Numbered from the stretch's first letter, positions 1 to 11,770 are shown. The stretch: 64,000 bases of DNA from Cytidiella melzeri (GCA_022592445.1 JABYQR010000004.1:372001-436000), one strand, 5' to 3'. Program-made: numbers and translations. The notes: generated from the letters alone by a model not told the origin.

Positions 1-402
1 ACGAACTAAACAGGCTGTAGTCTTTATGCGTAGCGAATTGAATCGCGTTACAAGGTGTCGAAAGCAATGGTCAGTTCTGTTTAACCGACACCGGAGACTC
101 AGTACATTCATATACTCTCAGTAAGATGACAGTTGCTTCATGTCACACTCCGCCAGTTGCGCATATGACCCGCACGCGATGAAAATGCAAGCTTCTGTGC
201 CAGAGACGGTGCTGTCACGAGTATCTGCTGATCACCGACACCCCGGTAGAACTGGTTCAATGGGCACCTGATATTTCCGACGTTAGACCGGACAGCATCG
301 ACTGTTTTTCCAACGGCGGTAAAACGCTCAATCCACATTGTTATATGAGCGGTGGCTGCCCTGTCATAGACGTACGTCCTTTCTCTTGACACAGCCAGAA
401 AA
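1..402. other. Intergenic, no gene recognised
   Basis: Nothing in this stretch reads like a known protein or RNA. It is the upstream region of the mannanase gene that starts at 403 and presumably holds its promoter. The minus-strand open frame at 138-425 overlaps the signal-peptide exon of that gene and has no family resemblance. Confidence 0.5.
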
Positions 403-2661
403 ATGCTGGTGTGGTTTCTGTTCACTTACTCTACGCTCCTCGCAGTGTCTTTGCTGCGCGTTGCTGCAACCCCAGTAGGAGAGTCTGCGTTACCGACTGG
501 CTTCGTCACCGCCAAAGGCACTCAATTTGAACTTGACGGAAAACCATTCGTGAGGCTGCTATTCTCGTTCATGACCTTGCAAGAGCTGCTGTTGACCAAA
601 TTACTCTAGGCATTTGTTGGGGCGAACTCATACGTAAGCTCGTCTAGCTTGTAGCAGTCACTCAACTAGAACGCCGCCACGGTTTTGCACGAACAGTGGC
701 TACCGTTGCTCACCACGCAAGCTGATGTCGAAAACACGTTCCAATCCATGCAAGCGGCCGGCGTGAAGGTCCTCCGCACCTGGGTTAGTCCCTTGACATA
801 TTCTGCTAAGCATACTAACGACACTGCCTCAGGGCTTCAATGCTGTCAACGGCTCTGAGCTTGCCGCAGCAAAGCAATCTGGGCTCACTTATTATCAGGT
901 CTGGAACAGCAGCCAGTGGACGTTGAACGAGGGATCTCAAGGCTTACAACGCTTGGATAACGTCATTGAAACGGCGGGAAAGTACGGCATAAAGGTTATT
1001 CTCGCATTCACCAACAATTGGTAAGCTATTCGCATCTGTGGAGGGCAATGTCTGACTTCTATACCGAAGGGTTGGCTATGGAGTGAGCCTCGACGATCTG
1101 ATTCGCTTGTGTCATAAATCATAGCTTCTGTTGTCAGGGAATGGAGCTCTATATCAACTGGATTGCTGGCGCTGGCAACACCCACGACGTATTCTACACT
1201 GACGAAAGGATCATCGCATCATATCGTGCGTCAACCTCCCTCATACCGGTGCATTTTGCCAATTGGCTTCACAGAATCATATGTCCGCACCATTGTTGAG
1301 CGATACAAGAGCTCGCCAAATATCTTCGCGTGGGAATTGATGAATGAAGCTCGTTGCTCTGGTGATCTGCCGTCCGGCTCTTTTTGCACTCCAGCAAGCG
1401 GCGCGGAGTCCCTTCTGAAATGGTATCGCTCGCAGTCTGATTTCGTCCGTAGCCTGTAAGCGGCTTTACTCGCCTTCACCACGCACAAACTAACTCAAGT
1501 GTTCAGTGATCCTCATCATATGATCACAACCGGAGGAGAGGGCCACTTCTTTTGGACTAATCCTCCCACTTAGTAAGTCGACTTTTTGGCGTACCATATA
1601 ATGGTATTCATATGTTGCCAGCTGGTTCGATGGGCAGCTTGTCAGTGATTACAACTGGAACGGCCAAGGTATGTATTCGTGCACCGTTCGTTATCAGAAT
1701 TCACTGGCCTGACAAACGTACATTTCTAGCCGGCGAAGACTTTGACCGCAATCTCGGGTTACCGAACATCGACTTTGCCACTTATGTATGTGCATCATGC
1801 TCATGTCAGCGTCTCTGGTGTTGACGTTGGAGGCCAGCATTTGTATCCTCAAACATGGTGCGCTCGTCTTTTCCAAATAGATGTTGCTTCCTTCTCTTAC
1901 CCCCGCTGCATAACAGGTATCCTGAGCTAGTGAGTTTACGGTACGCAAACGCCGTCTGTCCCGATACTTACGATTTCCCGAGGATACACCCGGCTCGAAT
2001 TTCTCTGTAGGAGCCTGGGGTCTCGAATGGATCAATGACCATATTAATGGTAACGTAGAGCAATTGACGTCATTATTTTTCTTGTTGCCTGAAGTCTCGA
2101 TGTGTAGCTGGGAAGAAAGCAAACAAGCCCATAGTGCTCGAGGAGTTCGGAGTTACGGGACTGCGTAGGTCTTCATGCGAAATCCAATTCGCTCCACTGA
2201 TACTGAGGTTGTTCAAGAAAATAAAAGCGAGATCTATCCCCAATGGGTGAATCGCGCACTCGATACCAGGCATGCGTGAGTACCCTACGCACGAATCGAT
2301 TTTCACCGCCGTTGATTTTTTCGAACTTTGCCACGTCCATAGCGGGTAAGTGAAAACGTTTTCAATACACACATTGCGGTCATTACTCACGCATCTCTAG
2401 TATCATGCCATGGCAGTTCGGTGCTCTCCACTTGACGGAATCTGGGGGAGATCGTGTGATCAAATATGCCGATGCCTTGATTGACGGTGTACGTCCTCAG
2501 ATTTCGATTGTCTTTTTGTTTGTGCTCACGTTAATATCCGCAGGCTTCTCCGAACGACGGTAATTACTCATGGACAGTTTTTCACGCCTATCGTTGATTG
2601 CTGTCTCACAGGCTTCGCCATCTATCCCAACCAAACCGTCGTTTGGGACATCTTCACGTGA
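403..2661 (+). CDS. Secreted mannan endo-1,4-beta-mannosidase, GH5 (subfamily 7-like)
   Basis: Hydrolyses beta-1,4-mannan backbones in hemicellulose outside the cell. I read 18 exons: 403-549, 610-633, 697-783, 833-1020, 1070-1082, 1138-1225, 1275-1455, 1507-1572, 1622-1668, 1730-1785, 1838-1857, 1917-1929, 1983-2049, 2108-2164, 2218-2275, 2401-2488, 2544-2559 and 2612-2661. They join in frame to about 421 residues, normal for fungal GH5 mannanases. A hydrophobic N-terminal signal peptide is followed by FVTAKGTQFELDGKPF, then GANSYWLPLLTTQ. WELMNEARC holds the predicted acid/base Glu and VLEEFG the nucleophile Glu. MPWQFG near the C-terminus is also typical. There is no CBM1. Three exons are only 13-16 nt. 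Intron 2218-side boundaries and the 125-nt intron 2276-2400 are the least certain. A role in wood or litter decay is inferred from the family. Confidence 0.9.
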
Positions 2662-2989
2662 GGATAAGTTGCCTATGCGCTTTCAGAAAGCATCATACTG
2701 ATCTATGCCCGTTTCGTAGGCAAGCCGCCAAAGTCCAGGCTCTGAGATCGTTGTGATCAAAGTAATACCAGAGAGGCCGATATGAATGCAATGCACTAGT
2801 ACATATGAAGGGGTATGTCGTTGTTTTACAGTGTCCGTCAGCAACCGACTTGCACGTCTCTGGAACTCTATCTTCCTGAGCCTCGTATGCAGATTTCATC
2901 GGTGAGAGGCCGTGAGATTGACTCGCTCAGATTCTGTTCAGGGTCGCTGTTATGAACTGCTGGATTGCCAAATGACGTTTCCGAAACAC
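2662..2989. other. Intergenic between convergent genes
   Basis: This gap separates the 3' end of the mannanase gene from the 3' end of a minus-strand gene. A short minus-strand open frame (2693-2899) is present, but it does not extend the neighbouring gene and is not recognised. Confidence 0.4.
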
Positions 2990-3424
2990 TTACATCCGCC
3001 TGAAGCTAGGTGAAGAGGGACATGACGCAAATGCGACTTTGACACCGTCCATGACCTTGTATGTGCCATCACTCGGTGTGGTGACCGGTGCAGACGCTAC
3101 AAACACGTCGCGGATATTGCAGAGGGTGTCATTCCATATCTTAACACTAGGCGAACAGAAACAGTGTTCCAGCGACCGTATCAGCGAAGCAGAGAATAGG
3201 AGTACAGACCTCAAGCTAGCTTCTTTCCCGTGTTGCCTTATTCCGTACTTGTATGGAAGACCAGCAGTAAGAACCAGAGATATCGTCTCCCCACTGTGCA
3301 TCAAAATTGTTGCTCCAGAACGGGTCCCGTCTTCATGCCGTAGTACTTGCATGGTAGCTGTGTGTGTCGTATTGTTCACCAGCTCCAAGAGTACTTCGTA
3401 CGGCAGTGTACAGGTAGGAGACAT
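2990..3424 (-). CDS. Small conserved basidiomycete protein of unknown function (copy A)
   Basis: No function is known. The N-terminal half (YEVLLELVNNTTHTATMQV, then HSGETISLVLTAG) matches the product of the gene at 6947-7418 (YEVLLDFVNDTHDSATVQL, then RPGESITLVLDAG). The C-terminal halves also align around IWNDTLCNIRDVF / SWRDVNCTVSQLF. A 63-nt in-frame segment, about 3151-3213, has GT...AG ends on the minus strand and sits where copy B has its second intron, so it is probably spliced. Copy B's first intron is missing here. With the intron removed the product is about 123 residues. There is no clear signal peptide or membrane segment. The conserved Val-rich beta-like pattern suggests a small folded domain. 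Confidence 0.6.
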   Translation of the reverse strand: MSPTCTLPYEVLLELVNNTTHTATMQVLRHEDGTRSGATILMHSGETISLVLTAGLPYKYGIRQHGKEASLRSVLLFSASLIRSLEHCFCSPSVKIWNDTLCNIRDVFVASAPVTTPSDGTYKVMDGVKVAFASCPSSPSFRRM

Positions 3425-3945
3425 GATATGGGGTGGGGTGGGATCTTGTCAGGCTGGTCAAACAGAAACATAGCCTCCCGGACCATCGACCTTCAAATAC
3501 TTTCCCCAAAAGTGAATCATCCACCGGCGTTGCTCTCTTCCTCAATTTTGTGTGCACTGCCAGCCTCAAGCCACGCTGCCTCAGTCAAAGCTACCTTATT
3601 GTCTCCCAGAGGGAGCGAGGCCACGATGTTCCCATGCACTTTGGGAAACAAAGAGCGGCACGCTCTCGACCTACCTAACGAAGCTGGTGGTCACTGATTG
3701 AGAACGAAAGGCCTTACAAGTTTGAGTAGGGTGGGCGTCTCGTTATTGTCTTTGCTCGGATCACGTTTTCACAAAACACTAGATAACGCAGTCTACCAAG
3801 CTGGTAAGTCCACGTATTTAGTCCGAGCGACAGATTGGCATCGAGGACGTACTAAAATATCCAACGCATGCATCAGCTTTAGGAACAATTAGCACACACT
3901 CGACGCCACTTCGACCGGAAATCCAGGGCCTGAGGTGTCACTAAA
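3425..3945. other. Intergenic, nothing recognised
   Basis: This lies upstream of copy A of the small unknown family and downstream of the ERI1-like nuclease. The plus-strand open frames at 3347-3697 and 3433-3678 have atypical composition and no recognisable motif. Confidence 0.4.
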
Positions 3946-4735
3946 CTAGACTTTCGGCAGCGCGGTCGCAGGATCCCAGCCACTCTCCCGTAGCTTCCGC
4001 ACTATGCTAAGGATATTCCTGCAGTCGTCAATTCCTGAGTGATGCCTACCCTCGAGCGATATTTTGAGCCGCTGAAGCATTTGTGGCATGCTTGTGTTGT
4101 GCCTCGGGAGACCGAGGTGCTTGACATACCCATGCTTGATATTGATCCATTTTGAGTAGGGTGCAACGAGTCGCCCTGATGAATCGAGGCCATGGTCATC
4201 CGACACGAGAGCTAGTTGGTTGGGAAGCATGGTTTTGAGGTCCCAGTCGCCGCAGGTGAGGAACGCGAAGGTACCAAGGTTTTCCGGGTCGAGGAGGTTG
4301 TGGCTCCTCAAGAACTCCTGGAACCGTGTCCAAACCTCAGGGAATGTGGATGCCGCATCCACTGTTTCCTGCGAGGAGCAAAACATGACTTTTTTGTCGA
4401 GAAACAGCGTTGTACATGTGTGCTATACCTGGGTAATCCCTGTCAGCTTGGTGCAAAACGGGGTCAACCGTGGAACCACAGTTGGCTTGACATATTCATG
4501 AAACGTAGCTTCCAGCTTGTCTAGCAGGCGAACGTGAGGACACGCTCGGGGACAAGACTTTCACGAAATTTAGTCCTTCAAGGTGCCGCTTACCTTTGTT
4601 TACGTTGTACAGCAGCGTCGGGAATTCGATGATTTCCACGGGCTTGACGCTCCCAGACTCCCCACACGTAGCTTCAAAATCGAGCACAAGAAGATATTTG
4701 AGGGAGCTGGGGACCTTTTGTGGCTCGGATGTCAT
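3946..4735 (-). CDS. ERI1-like DEDDh 3'-5' exoribonuclease
   Basis: Predicted 3'-5' exonuclease of the ERI1/3'hExo group, which trims structured RNA 3' ends (small RNAs, histone mRNA, 5.8S rRNA in known members). Three exons on the minus strand: 4594-4735, 4429-4520 and 3946-4368 (introns 73 and 60 nt), about 218 residues. All DEDDh positions can be seen: LVLDFEATC (first Asp and Glu), the Asp in TCGDWDLKTML, and His plus Asp in HHSGIDDCRNI. The segment between reads HEYVKPTVVPRLTPFCTKLTGI, typical of the family. There is no SAP domain, so this is the short catalytic-only form. The Met at 4735 is chosen because family similarity begins soon after it. An upstream Met at 4846 is possible. A role in RNAi is possible but not shown. 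Confidence 0.85.
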
Positions 4736-4958
4736 GTTACGGAGCGATGAGGCTCGAGCGAAGTAGAGTGTTCGGGGTTGCTCGCGGCGGTCGTGTTGAA
4801 GAAGCAATAAAGGTCGTGTTGACGCGCTGAGTTGCAGGTCGCACACTGACGTACATTATGTGTAGTCTCGATAAGTAGTCACCAAAGAGGTTGTATACAG
4901 CATATCCGAGTTTAGTGTACATCGAGTCAACAAGTCATGCAATAAGTTACCACCACCA

Positions 4959-6251
4959 TCATAGCTCCGAATCCCTCCAGTCTCCTACTTTCAGTTTGCA
5001 ACCTACTTCCGACGCCAACACTTTCCACCGCTTCTCACGGCCATCTCTCATGATTGCGGGCCTGAAATGGGCTGCAAGGAGCTTGAGCTGCAGGTCTCGA
5101 CCTCGGATACGTGTTTCGAGGACATCGCACATGGCACGCTCTTCTGCCATTAGGGGAACAGCATACCATGCATTCACAATGCTAATTTTGAACACGCGAA
5201 GAGATGAGGAAGGGCTGTCATGATATTCGTCCGCTGCTCTGCCACGGTCGTGATGCTGAGGGCCAGATACTCTAAGGAAGCCATCTGGCGCAAGCAGTCT
5301 GCCAAGACGGTGCTTGCCAGCCGGCTACATCCAAGAAGGACCAGTTTGCGAAGGTGGCGACCTGGGCCGTACGCGAGAGAGTGAAGATGGTCGTCACGAA
5401 TTTCGAACCCAATCTTATCCTCCAGTGCGTAGACGAATGTCGTCAGGACAGGAGATTGGCACCAGTCGTCAAACTTGCGACGATCGAAGTAATTTCCGGT
5501 GACTCCCTCCAAAGCAACCTGACGAGCAGCGGGGAGTTTGGCGTTGGAGGAAAGGCTGCAGCTGCCCGAAAGACGAAGTTTCTGCATCTTGGAGGTGCCT
5601 ACTTTATTCAACACCGTGACTTTTGTACTGGAGCTCAGGTAGAGCTCGTAGGTCTCAAGCTGAGGAATATGATCAATGGGAAACATCGCGTCCTCGAAAT
5701 TCAGCACGAAGCGCTTGCTATACTTGGCTGTGACAGAGAGAAATTTGGTGGGAGTGACGACGCTCGTGAAGCAGATTGACGTACAATCCAGCTGGACGGG
5801 AAGGCCTTGTTGACATTCAAAGACCCTGAGGTGCTTCAACGAGGACATGCGACGCAGGGCAATGTTGAGTTGTGATAATGGCACAGCTTCCCGTTGTGTG
5901 AGATTACATTCGTCCGCATACGAATGTGCACTTGCCTACCGGGTGGTCGCCCTTGGCAGGCTGGATGACCCGGCCGTCGTTGGCGGTGTCAGCATACACG
6001 ATACGTGACGCGAGGAGGTCTGGCACTGCCTGAATGAACGAGCGGATTTGCTGTTCGTGCAAGAGGGAGACGTAAGTGAACACGATGGAGTGGGCTTCGG
6101 CATTCATTTGCTTGCAGACCCGGAGGAGCCTAAAGTGATGATTGAACGGCTGGCGACGTTTGTTGAGACATCGGATGTTTGCGATGCAGAATGCGTACAC
6201 CTCGAGGCGGACCTCGATAGGCAACTGCATAAACGAGGCAGCAGACGTCAT
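4959..6251 (-). CDS. F-box-like protein with repeat-rich C-terminal half
   Basis: The N-terminus reads MQLPIEVRLEVYAFCI, a degenerate F-box-like motif of the kind found at the start of many fungal proteins, followed by LLRVCKQMNAEA. After an intron near 5885-5950 comes a long segment rich in short leucine patterns (LRVFECQQGLP, LRKLVLLGCSRLAS, ASLEYLALSI), which resembles irregular LRRs. If the F-box is functional, the protein would bring substrates to an SCF ubiquitin ligase, but that is inference. The frame changes at about 5180-5195: the C-terminal 78 residues (VNAWYAVPLMAEERAM onward, to 4959) are in another frame, and I see no good intron that joins them. This is either a true frameshift or a sequence error. 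Start taken at the Met before TSAASF; Met at 6293 is an alternative. Confidence 0.55.
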
Positions 6252-6946
6252 GTCTATCGACGGCGAGCATGCGCGGGTGCATGCTACGAGCACTGCGGGG
6301 TCAATGTTAGGCTGTGTGTGCTGCAGTGTCGGATGTGAGAGCTGCTTACCCTGGTGGTGGTCGAACGGGAACCAGCGGGCGGCTGTAGAGTGCAGGAGTC
6401 GCGCGCAGACTCTTGCCTCAGACTCTCACGTCGCCTCGTTGGAGGTGCGTGTTTTCTCGTCCTCTGCTCACTCTCACACTCGTCTCACAGAACATATTTC
6501 ACGCAGGGCATCTTCCCGCAAGCACCCGTATCTCTGCAGCGTCTGCTCTGGTCGTTTGTTTGGCGCTGACCTAGGACAATAAGACGGGTGAACCGCGCAA
6601 ACATTCGCAGCCCTGGCAACGTGGTGACTGTTCCGGAGCCTTGTCCTGCAGCTTGGGCATGTATCCAGCATAGAAAGTATATTCCCCATCGCGTTGCGCT
6701 TGCAGGCGTGTCTGGATATCTCCCCGTCCTGATCCACGCTTCGACAGCCATAACGTCGATTAGCAACCTCCTTGACTTATCCCTCTGAGACGTGAAAGTC
6801 AAAAGAAGCAAAACCCCGTGGAAGCTCGAAGCTACCTTCATTCGCCTGTCCCTCCTGAGCACACTCTCTTCTCGCACTCTCCCTTCCCCCATACCTAAAG
6901 CTCCCGTTTCCAACACTTCCTCGCAAGCTCTCCGCCCAGTCCCACC
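6252..6946. other. Intergenic, divergent promoter region
   Basis: About 700 bp between the starts of the minus-strand F-box-like gene and the plus-strand small-family gene, presumably holding both promoters. Pyrimidine-rich sequence around 6840-6940 lies directly before the start at 6947, as is common in basidiomycete promoters. Overlapping open frames in both strands are not recognised. Confidence 0.4.
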
Positions 6947-7418
6947 ATGCCCGCACGGACAGAAAACTACGAGGTTCTCCTCGACTTTGTCAACGACACA
7001 CACGATTCCGCGACTGTCCAGCTGCTACGCGACTACGGCCGCAACACTGGTGCAATCGTCCTCCTACGACCAGGAGAGAGTATCACGTTAGTCCTGGACG
7101 CAGGTATGTACTCCCACAATCTCTCCTCCACAAGTCACCGACGTACGCGTCGACCAGGCTCCGTGTACCAGTACGCGCTGAAAACGCGATCTAAAGTAGT
7201 CAACGTGACGTGCGTCGCTTCGCTGGTTCTCCAGACATTTCTCGTGCTGACGTTCTCGCAGAGCTCGTTCGTGGAGAGATGTCAACTGCACTGTCTCTCA
7301 GCTCTTTCCTGGTGGGTTGCCGGCCACAACATCACCAGGCCCTTGGCGACCTGTAAATGGGATAACAGTGGACAGGTTGTGGCGGGATATGCGTTTCTGC
7401 ATGTGGAATGATTCATAG
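6947..7418 (+). CDS. Small conserved basidiomycete protein of unknown function (copy B)
   Basis: Function unknown. Three exons, 6947-7103, 7158-7209 and 7262-7418, join to 121 residues with consistent phases 1 and 2 and introns of 54 and 52 nt. The protein begins MPARTENYEVLLDFVNDTH and continues with RPGESITLVLDAGSVYQYAL, RSWRDVNCTVSQLFPGG and a C-terminal RLWRDMRFCMWNDS. It is a clear relative of the product encoded at 2990-3424. The Pro-Gly-Glu-Ser patch followed by a hydrophobic strand is shared and is probably structural. The two copies flank the ERI1-like and F-box-like genes and face opposite directions, which suggests an old local duplication. Confidence 0.7.
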
Positions 7419-9358
7419 CAAGAACGTACGTGAGACGCACGATTGTGCCTGCACAAGCTTATTCACCGTCACTTAGGTCCAAAGCACATCATCAGCTTAG
7501 CGATGCGTTTGCTTGTGGCATCGGTCACCTTGCCTGGCCTTCATCGCTGTGCGAAGGAGTTTAGGGCACCCTCCAAGCGCATGCTGATGTGCGTTATCGT
7601 GGAGAGGGGGCGGGGAAGGGGCACATACACAACAGCCGCGACCGCAACGCGCGCGTGTAGGACTGGACCCTCGGACTTTTGAGTTTATTTGGTCCGCATA
7701 ACATTATCGTATCCTGACGTACCGTACAATCATTTACTGTGCGTATGCTGTCTCGCACAACGCTGCAGCTGCGTGTATCATTAGATACTCTGTTATGTAT
7801 TATAAGATGAAACTCGTAGCGCAAGACTCGTGTTTCGTGCGAGGCGAAAAGGCCTGACCACAAGATTCAGCACGGGCGCAGTGCAAGAGGTTATGTCACT
7901 CGCCGCGTTCTATTCGCGCATACGTAGCGATACTAGATTGCTCGAGCCCTTCATTCGCGCAAAGTCGGGGCCGAGTGCGAGAGCAGCTGGACGCGGAAGG
8001 CTTCACATAGGTTGCGCGTGACGCTAGACGTGCTCACGGTGTCTTGTGGGATCAATGCATATGATCAGCGTTCATGTATGTATACGGTACGTTGTTCACA
8101 CCTATTTTCACTGTCACATCCGTCTCTTTGCCTACTGGAGTAAAATGCCATCTTTCAGCCTAGGCACCGCAATAATTGAAGACACACACCGAAGCTCGCT
8201 CGGTGAAACTGCAGCTGCCACAAGAGGAGCTTAAACACCGAACAATGGTGTAATCGATAACCACGGCAAATACAATTGGGTCCGTAGTTGCATGCTTGTT
8301 CGAGTAGTCGAGGTGAATAGGTTACCTGCCAGATTCAAGCTTCGCCAGCGGGGTGTGCACATACTGCGTAACGACACTTCGCCGGGCATGTGGCTTGTCT
8401 GGCTGCTGCGACTATAGTGCACCATCGAACAACGGGAGCAGTCATGTCGTATGAGATGCACTACAATACCGCGGGTTACGTTAGTTGTGTGTTTAGAACG
8501 CGGAATGGACGTTCTGTATTTTTGGCAGTCTTGTCTTCTTCAGAACCAGATTGAGCAGTTAACTGTCACAAAGTAAGTCACGCAAGCGTTCAGCTCCATA
8601 CCCCTGTCTGAAGGTGATCATTGCAAACGTGAGCAACCAGAGGTGGAATGTACATACAGACCTGAGCAATCATTGTCTCAGGGCTAACAACCGCTGAGCG
8701 ACCAAAACCCACTTGCAGCCTGCCGAACAATGCTGTGTATCATATGGATGAAAGTGTCACTGACGGCCACGCATTGGCATAGACTCACCCTCTAGAATAC
8801 GCCATCTGCGACGATGTGCAGAGCACGCCACAACGACCACGAACTTCGAAGCCGAAGGAATCTAGGGCCGGTTTGGTTGACCAAGCCCCGCACTATTCTG
8901 ACCGAAAGAATGAAGCACGTTTCAGCTGACAGTCAAGACTGACATGAGAGAGAACATCAGAGAGTGGCATTAGAGATGGTATATCACTATGCGTACCACA
9001 CAAGTCGGCATCCCATCCCGCAATGCGATACACGGTTCATATACATAGTTTCTCCTCCATAAACTGAACATGGCATCGTCACAAAGGCGGCGTCGCGAGC
9101 TTGCTCTGAAAGCGAATATTGGCCAAAACAGCACAACCTATCTGGTGAATGCGAGCGAGTATAATTCGAAATGCATCACGCGATATATCTTCTCTCGCAC
9201 GTGCGTCGATCCATGAGGTCTTGCGGAAGACCGAGCACCTACTTTGGACTTCTGTTGGAGCTCGACGAGATGTTCTGTAGCCACCATGACCGACCGTATA
9301 AGACCAGAGCGAGGGCAGAGTTGATTCTGTGTCGCTCTCTACTTCCCTCTGCTGCACG
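7419..9358. other. 1.9-kb stretch without a recognised gene
   Basis: All open frames here are short (under 150 codons) and none resembles a known family. A 147-codon minus-strand frame (9079-9522) mostly overlaps the antisense of the AIM6-type gene's signal-peptide exon and is probably a shadow. CG-containing words are frequent, unlike the AT-richer transposon flanks. I see no repeat or RNA gene. Confidence 0.4.
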
Positions 9359-10488
9359 ATGAAGCCGACTTTCTTCCTCATTCTTGCTGGCCCGATGTTG
9401 GTTGCTGCTAAGGCCACAGTGAATGATGTCATTTCCCAGCTTGAAAGCTCAAATGCGCCGATCTTGCAATATCCGACACAGCTGACGCAGAATATCGTCC
9501 CCAAACCGATCCACTCGCACAATGACTGTGAGTCTGGATAGCATCGGTGATCTCAGCAACAAGTCAATAATTCGACAATAGACTGGCGTGACGTACCACT
9601 GTTAACAGCGCTCAGCTTCGGTGTCGCAAGTGTGGAAGCTGATGTCTCGTTGATCAATGGCACTCTTTTCGTGAGTGCGCTCGTGTACGAGAAGGAGGCT
9701 TGAGCATGACTTTGCGCGTTTTAGATTGGGCATGAGATACAAGCCTTAACCCCAAATAGGACCTTCGACTCGGTGTATATTCAGCCTCTCCTGAAAGTCC
9801 TGAACGCACAAAACCCAAAGGATGAATTCACCGTGAACCTTACGTCGCACAAGTAAGTACTCACCAATCTGGCATTGTCGCAGATTGACACCTCCCTATA
9901 GTGGTCCATTCGACACTGCTGGAGATATCCCTCTCCAGTTACTAGTTGATATCAAGACTGATGGTGCTGAGTAAGTGGTATGGCTGAGAATAGCTATATG
10001 ACGCTAAGTCAGATGGCAGGGCTCTTCCGTTCATCCTCCAGGCGCTGGAGCCTCTTCGATCCGCTGGTTTTCTCACCACATTTGCAAACGGAACGTTGAC
10101 CACTTCTGCCGTAACGGTAGTTGGCACCGGCAACAGCCCACTAGACTTGGTCAAGGCACTCGAACCGAGAGACTACTTCTTCGACGCACCTCTGACTCAG
10201 TTAACCGACCCGTCCTTAAACACTACCTGGGATCCAACCCTCTCTCCTCTGGCCTCCACCGACTACGAGGTTGCTGTTGGATGGAGTGGCATCAACAATA
10301 TCTCTGACGCACAACTCGCGAACATCACACAATTCGTTGGCGATGCACACGCTCGCGGTATTGCAGCGAGGTTTTGGGATACTCCAGGCTGGCCAATTTA
10401 TGCCAGAGATAATGTGTGGCGCGTACTTTTGGAAAATGGGGCTGATTGGTTGAATGCGGATGACTTGGAGGCAGCTGCAAACTTTTGA
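9359..10488 (+). CDS. Secreted PLC-like phosphodiesterase fold protein, AIM6 family
   Basis: Member of the AIM6-type branch of the PLC-like/GDPD TIM-barrel superfamily, whose biochemical role is not settled. Five exons (9359-9527, 9582-9670, 9725-9852, 9902-9970, 10020-10488) with introns of 49-54 nt join to 307 residues. A signal peptide (MKPTFFLILAGPMLVAAKA) comes first. Catalytic-type motifs follow in order: PIHSHND (His-Asn), SVEADVSLINGTLFIGHE (Glu-x-Asp and His), and LVDIKTDG. The C-terminus has GIAARFWDTPGWP and GADWLNADDL, typical of the family's last strands. The Met at 9359 is preferred over one at 9329 because it starts a clean signal peptide. The pattern is complete, so I expect a functional protein. 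Confidence 0.85.
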
Positions 10489-10551
10489 TCCTAAAACGAT
10501 GTGATTACCGAAGCAGTGAGGTATATTAGGTGGACACTGTGATGATGGGAC

Positions 10552-11566
10552 TCATTCCCAGACTGATGACCTGTCTATGCCAAGCTTTCGTCGGGTGTAC
10601 CATGCAGGACCCGAGAGTGTTTTGCCGAGAGCACCTTGGACCATGCTCAGCGTGCTACGGTTCCCACCGGGGAGTGTTTGGCCCGCTTTGAGACGAGCAA
10701 CTTGAAGACCAGACTGAGCTTTCTCGGCATCCTTGTCAGCCTTCAGCTGCTCCAGCTGCTTCAGTGCAAGGGGCTGAGCCAGGAGAGTGTCCTAGAGATA
10801 CATCTGTTCGAAAGGCTCTCATACAAAAAGGTGGGTCACGCACAATATGATCCTCCGCCTTCGCTTGCAATTGCTGCACTGCATCCTTGCCTCGGAAACG
10901 CAATGTCTTCTGCAAGTTCCAGCGTGTAGTGCTCCTCAACTGCCCACGTTCGTCTGGATGTCGCCGCCTCTCCTGCTCCAAAATATCCCTCACTCCACTC
11001 GGCCCAGCTGCTCTCAGCTCCTCGGGCGTGGCGTGTTGTATGCGTTTGCTCAGCAGCTCCCAGCCCACCGCACGAGCGGTCATTTCGAATTTGAGGTCGC
11101 GTGGGTTGTCCACCAGCTCAAGAATCGCATGAGGTGCATTGTCGCCGGGTCGATTACCGTACTTATGAATCCTTGTATACCCACCTACACGGTCCTTGTA
11201 CCGTTCAGCGAATTCGTGGAACACCTTGGGCGTCAGCTTCGGTTCAAGAAGGAACGCGTTGGCACGCTTGTATGCGGCGAGATCGCCTTTCTTGCCCATA
11301 GTGATTACCTTAAGCAGGGTGGTGAGATTGACAAGTAGACTGTGAGCCCTGTGCAAAAGCCACCTTTTCTGCTAGCCTGGCGGCGTCCCTCGCCTTTGGC
11401 AATGTAGTCTTGATCTGCTCATGCTGGAACAGGGAAGTGACCAAGTTTCTGTTTGTGTACGTGTAAGAGTAAGAATGAAAGTAAGGAGTACTTGGGAGTA
11501 CCTCAGCATGAGCATGCGGTGTGAGGATGTCCTCGAGAACTTCCTGAAGGCCACGCCATGCTTCAT
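10552..11566 (-). CDS. MRPL8: Mitochondrial large-subunit ribosomal protein bL17m
   Basis: Structural protein of the mitochondrial 54S subunit, homologous to bacterial L17 and yeast Mrpl8. Four minus-strand exons, 11502-11566, 11364-11448, 10844-11308 and 10552-10791, join in frame to 284 residues. The N-terminus MKHGVAFRKFSRTSSHRMLM runs directly into the L17 core (NLVTSLFQHEQIKTTLPKAR, then VITMGKKGDLAAYKRANAFL). That leaves no long presequence, as in other fungal L17 proteins. The core ends around residue 120. A charged fungal extension follows and includes a helical LKQLEQLKADKDAEKA segment in the last exon. It runs convergent to the AIM6-type gene, with only 63 bp between stop codons. 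Confidence 0.9.
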
Positions 11567-11770
11567 GGTCCGCCGGACGTGACTTGTGCTGATGAAAGTT
11601 GAGAGCAAGAAAGAAGCGCTCGTCGGCGCAAGCACAGATGAAATGGAGACAGGAAGAGAACTATTTGCTCGGGAGGGTATTTTCACTCATACAACTACCT
11701 CAAAAAATTCATACACATGTGTTTATAAATCTAGACATTATATACAAAGCTTTATACTGAGAGCATAGCT

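Noticed and set aside
9079..9522. 147-codon minus-strand frame as a gene
   Set aside because: It is mostly antisense to the signal-peptide exon and first intron of the AIM6-type gene and has no family similarity.
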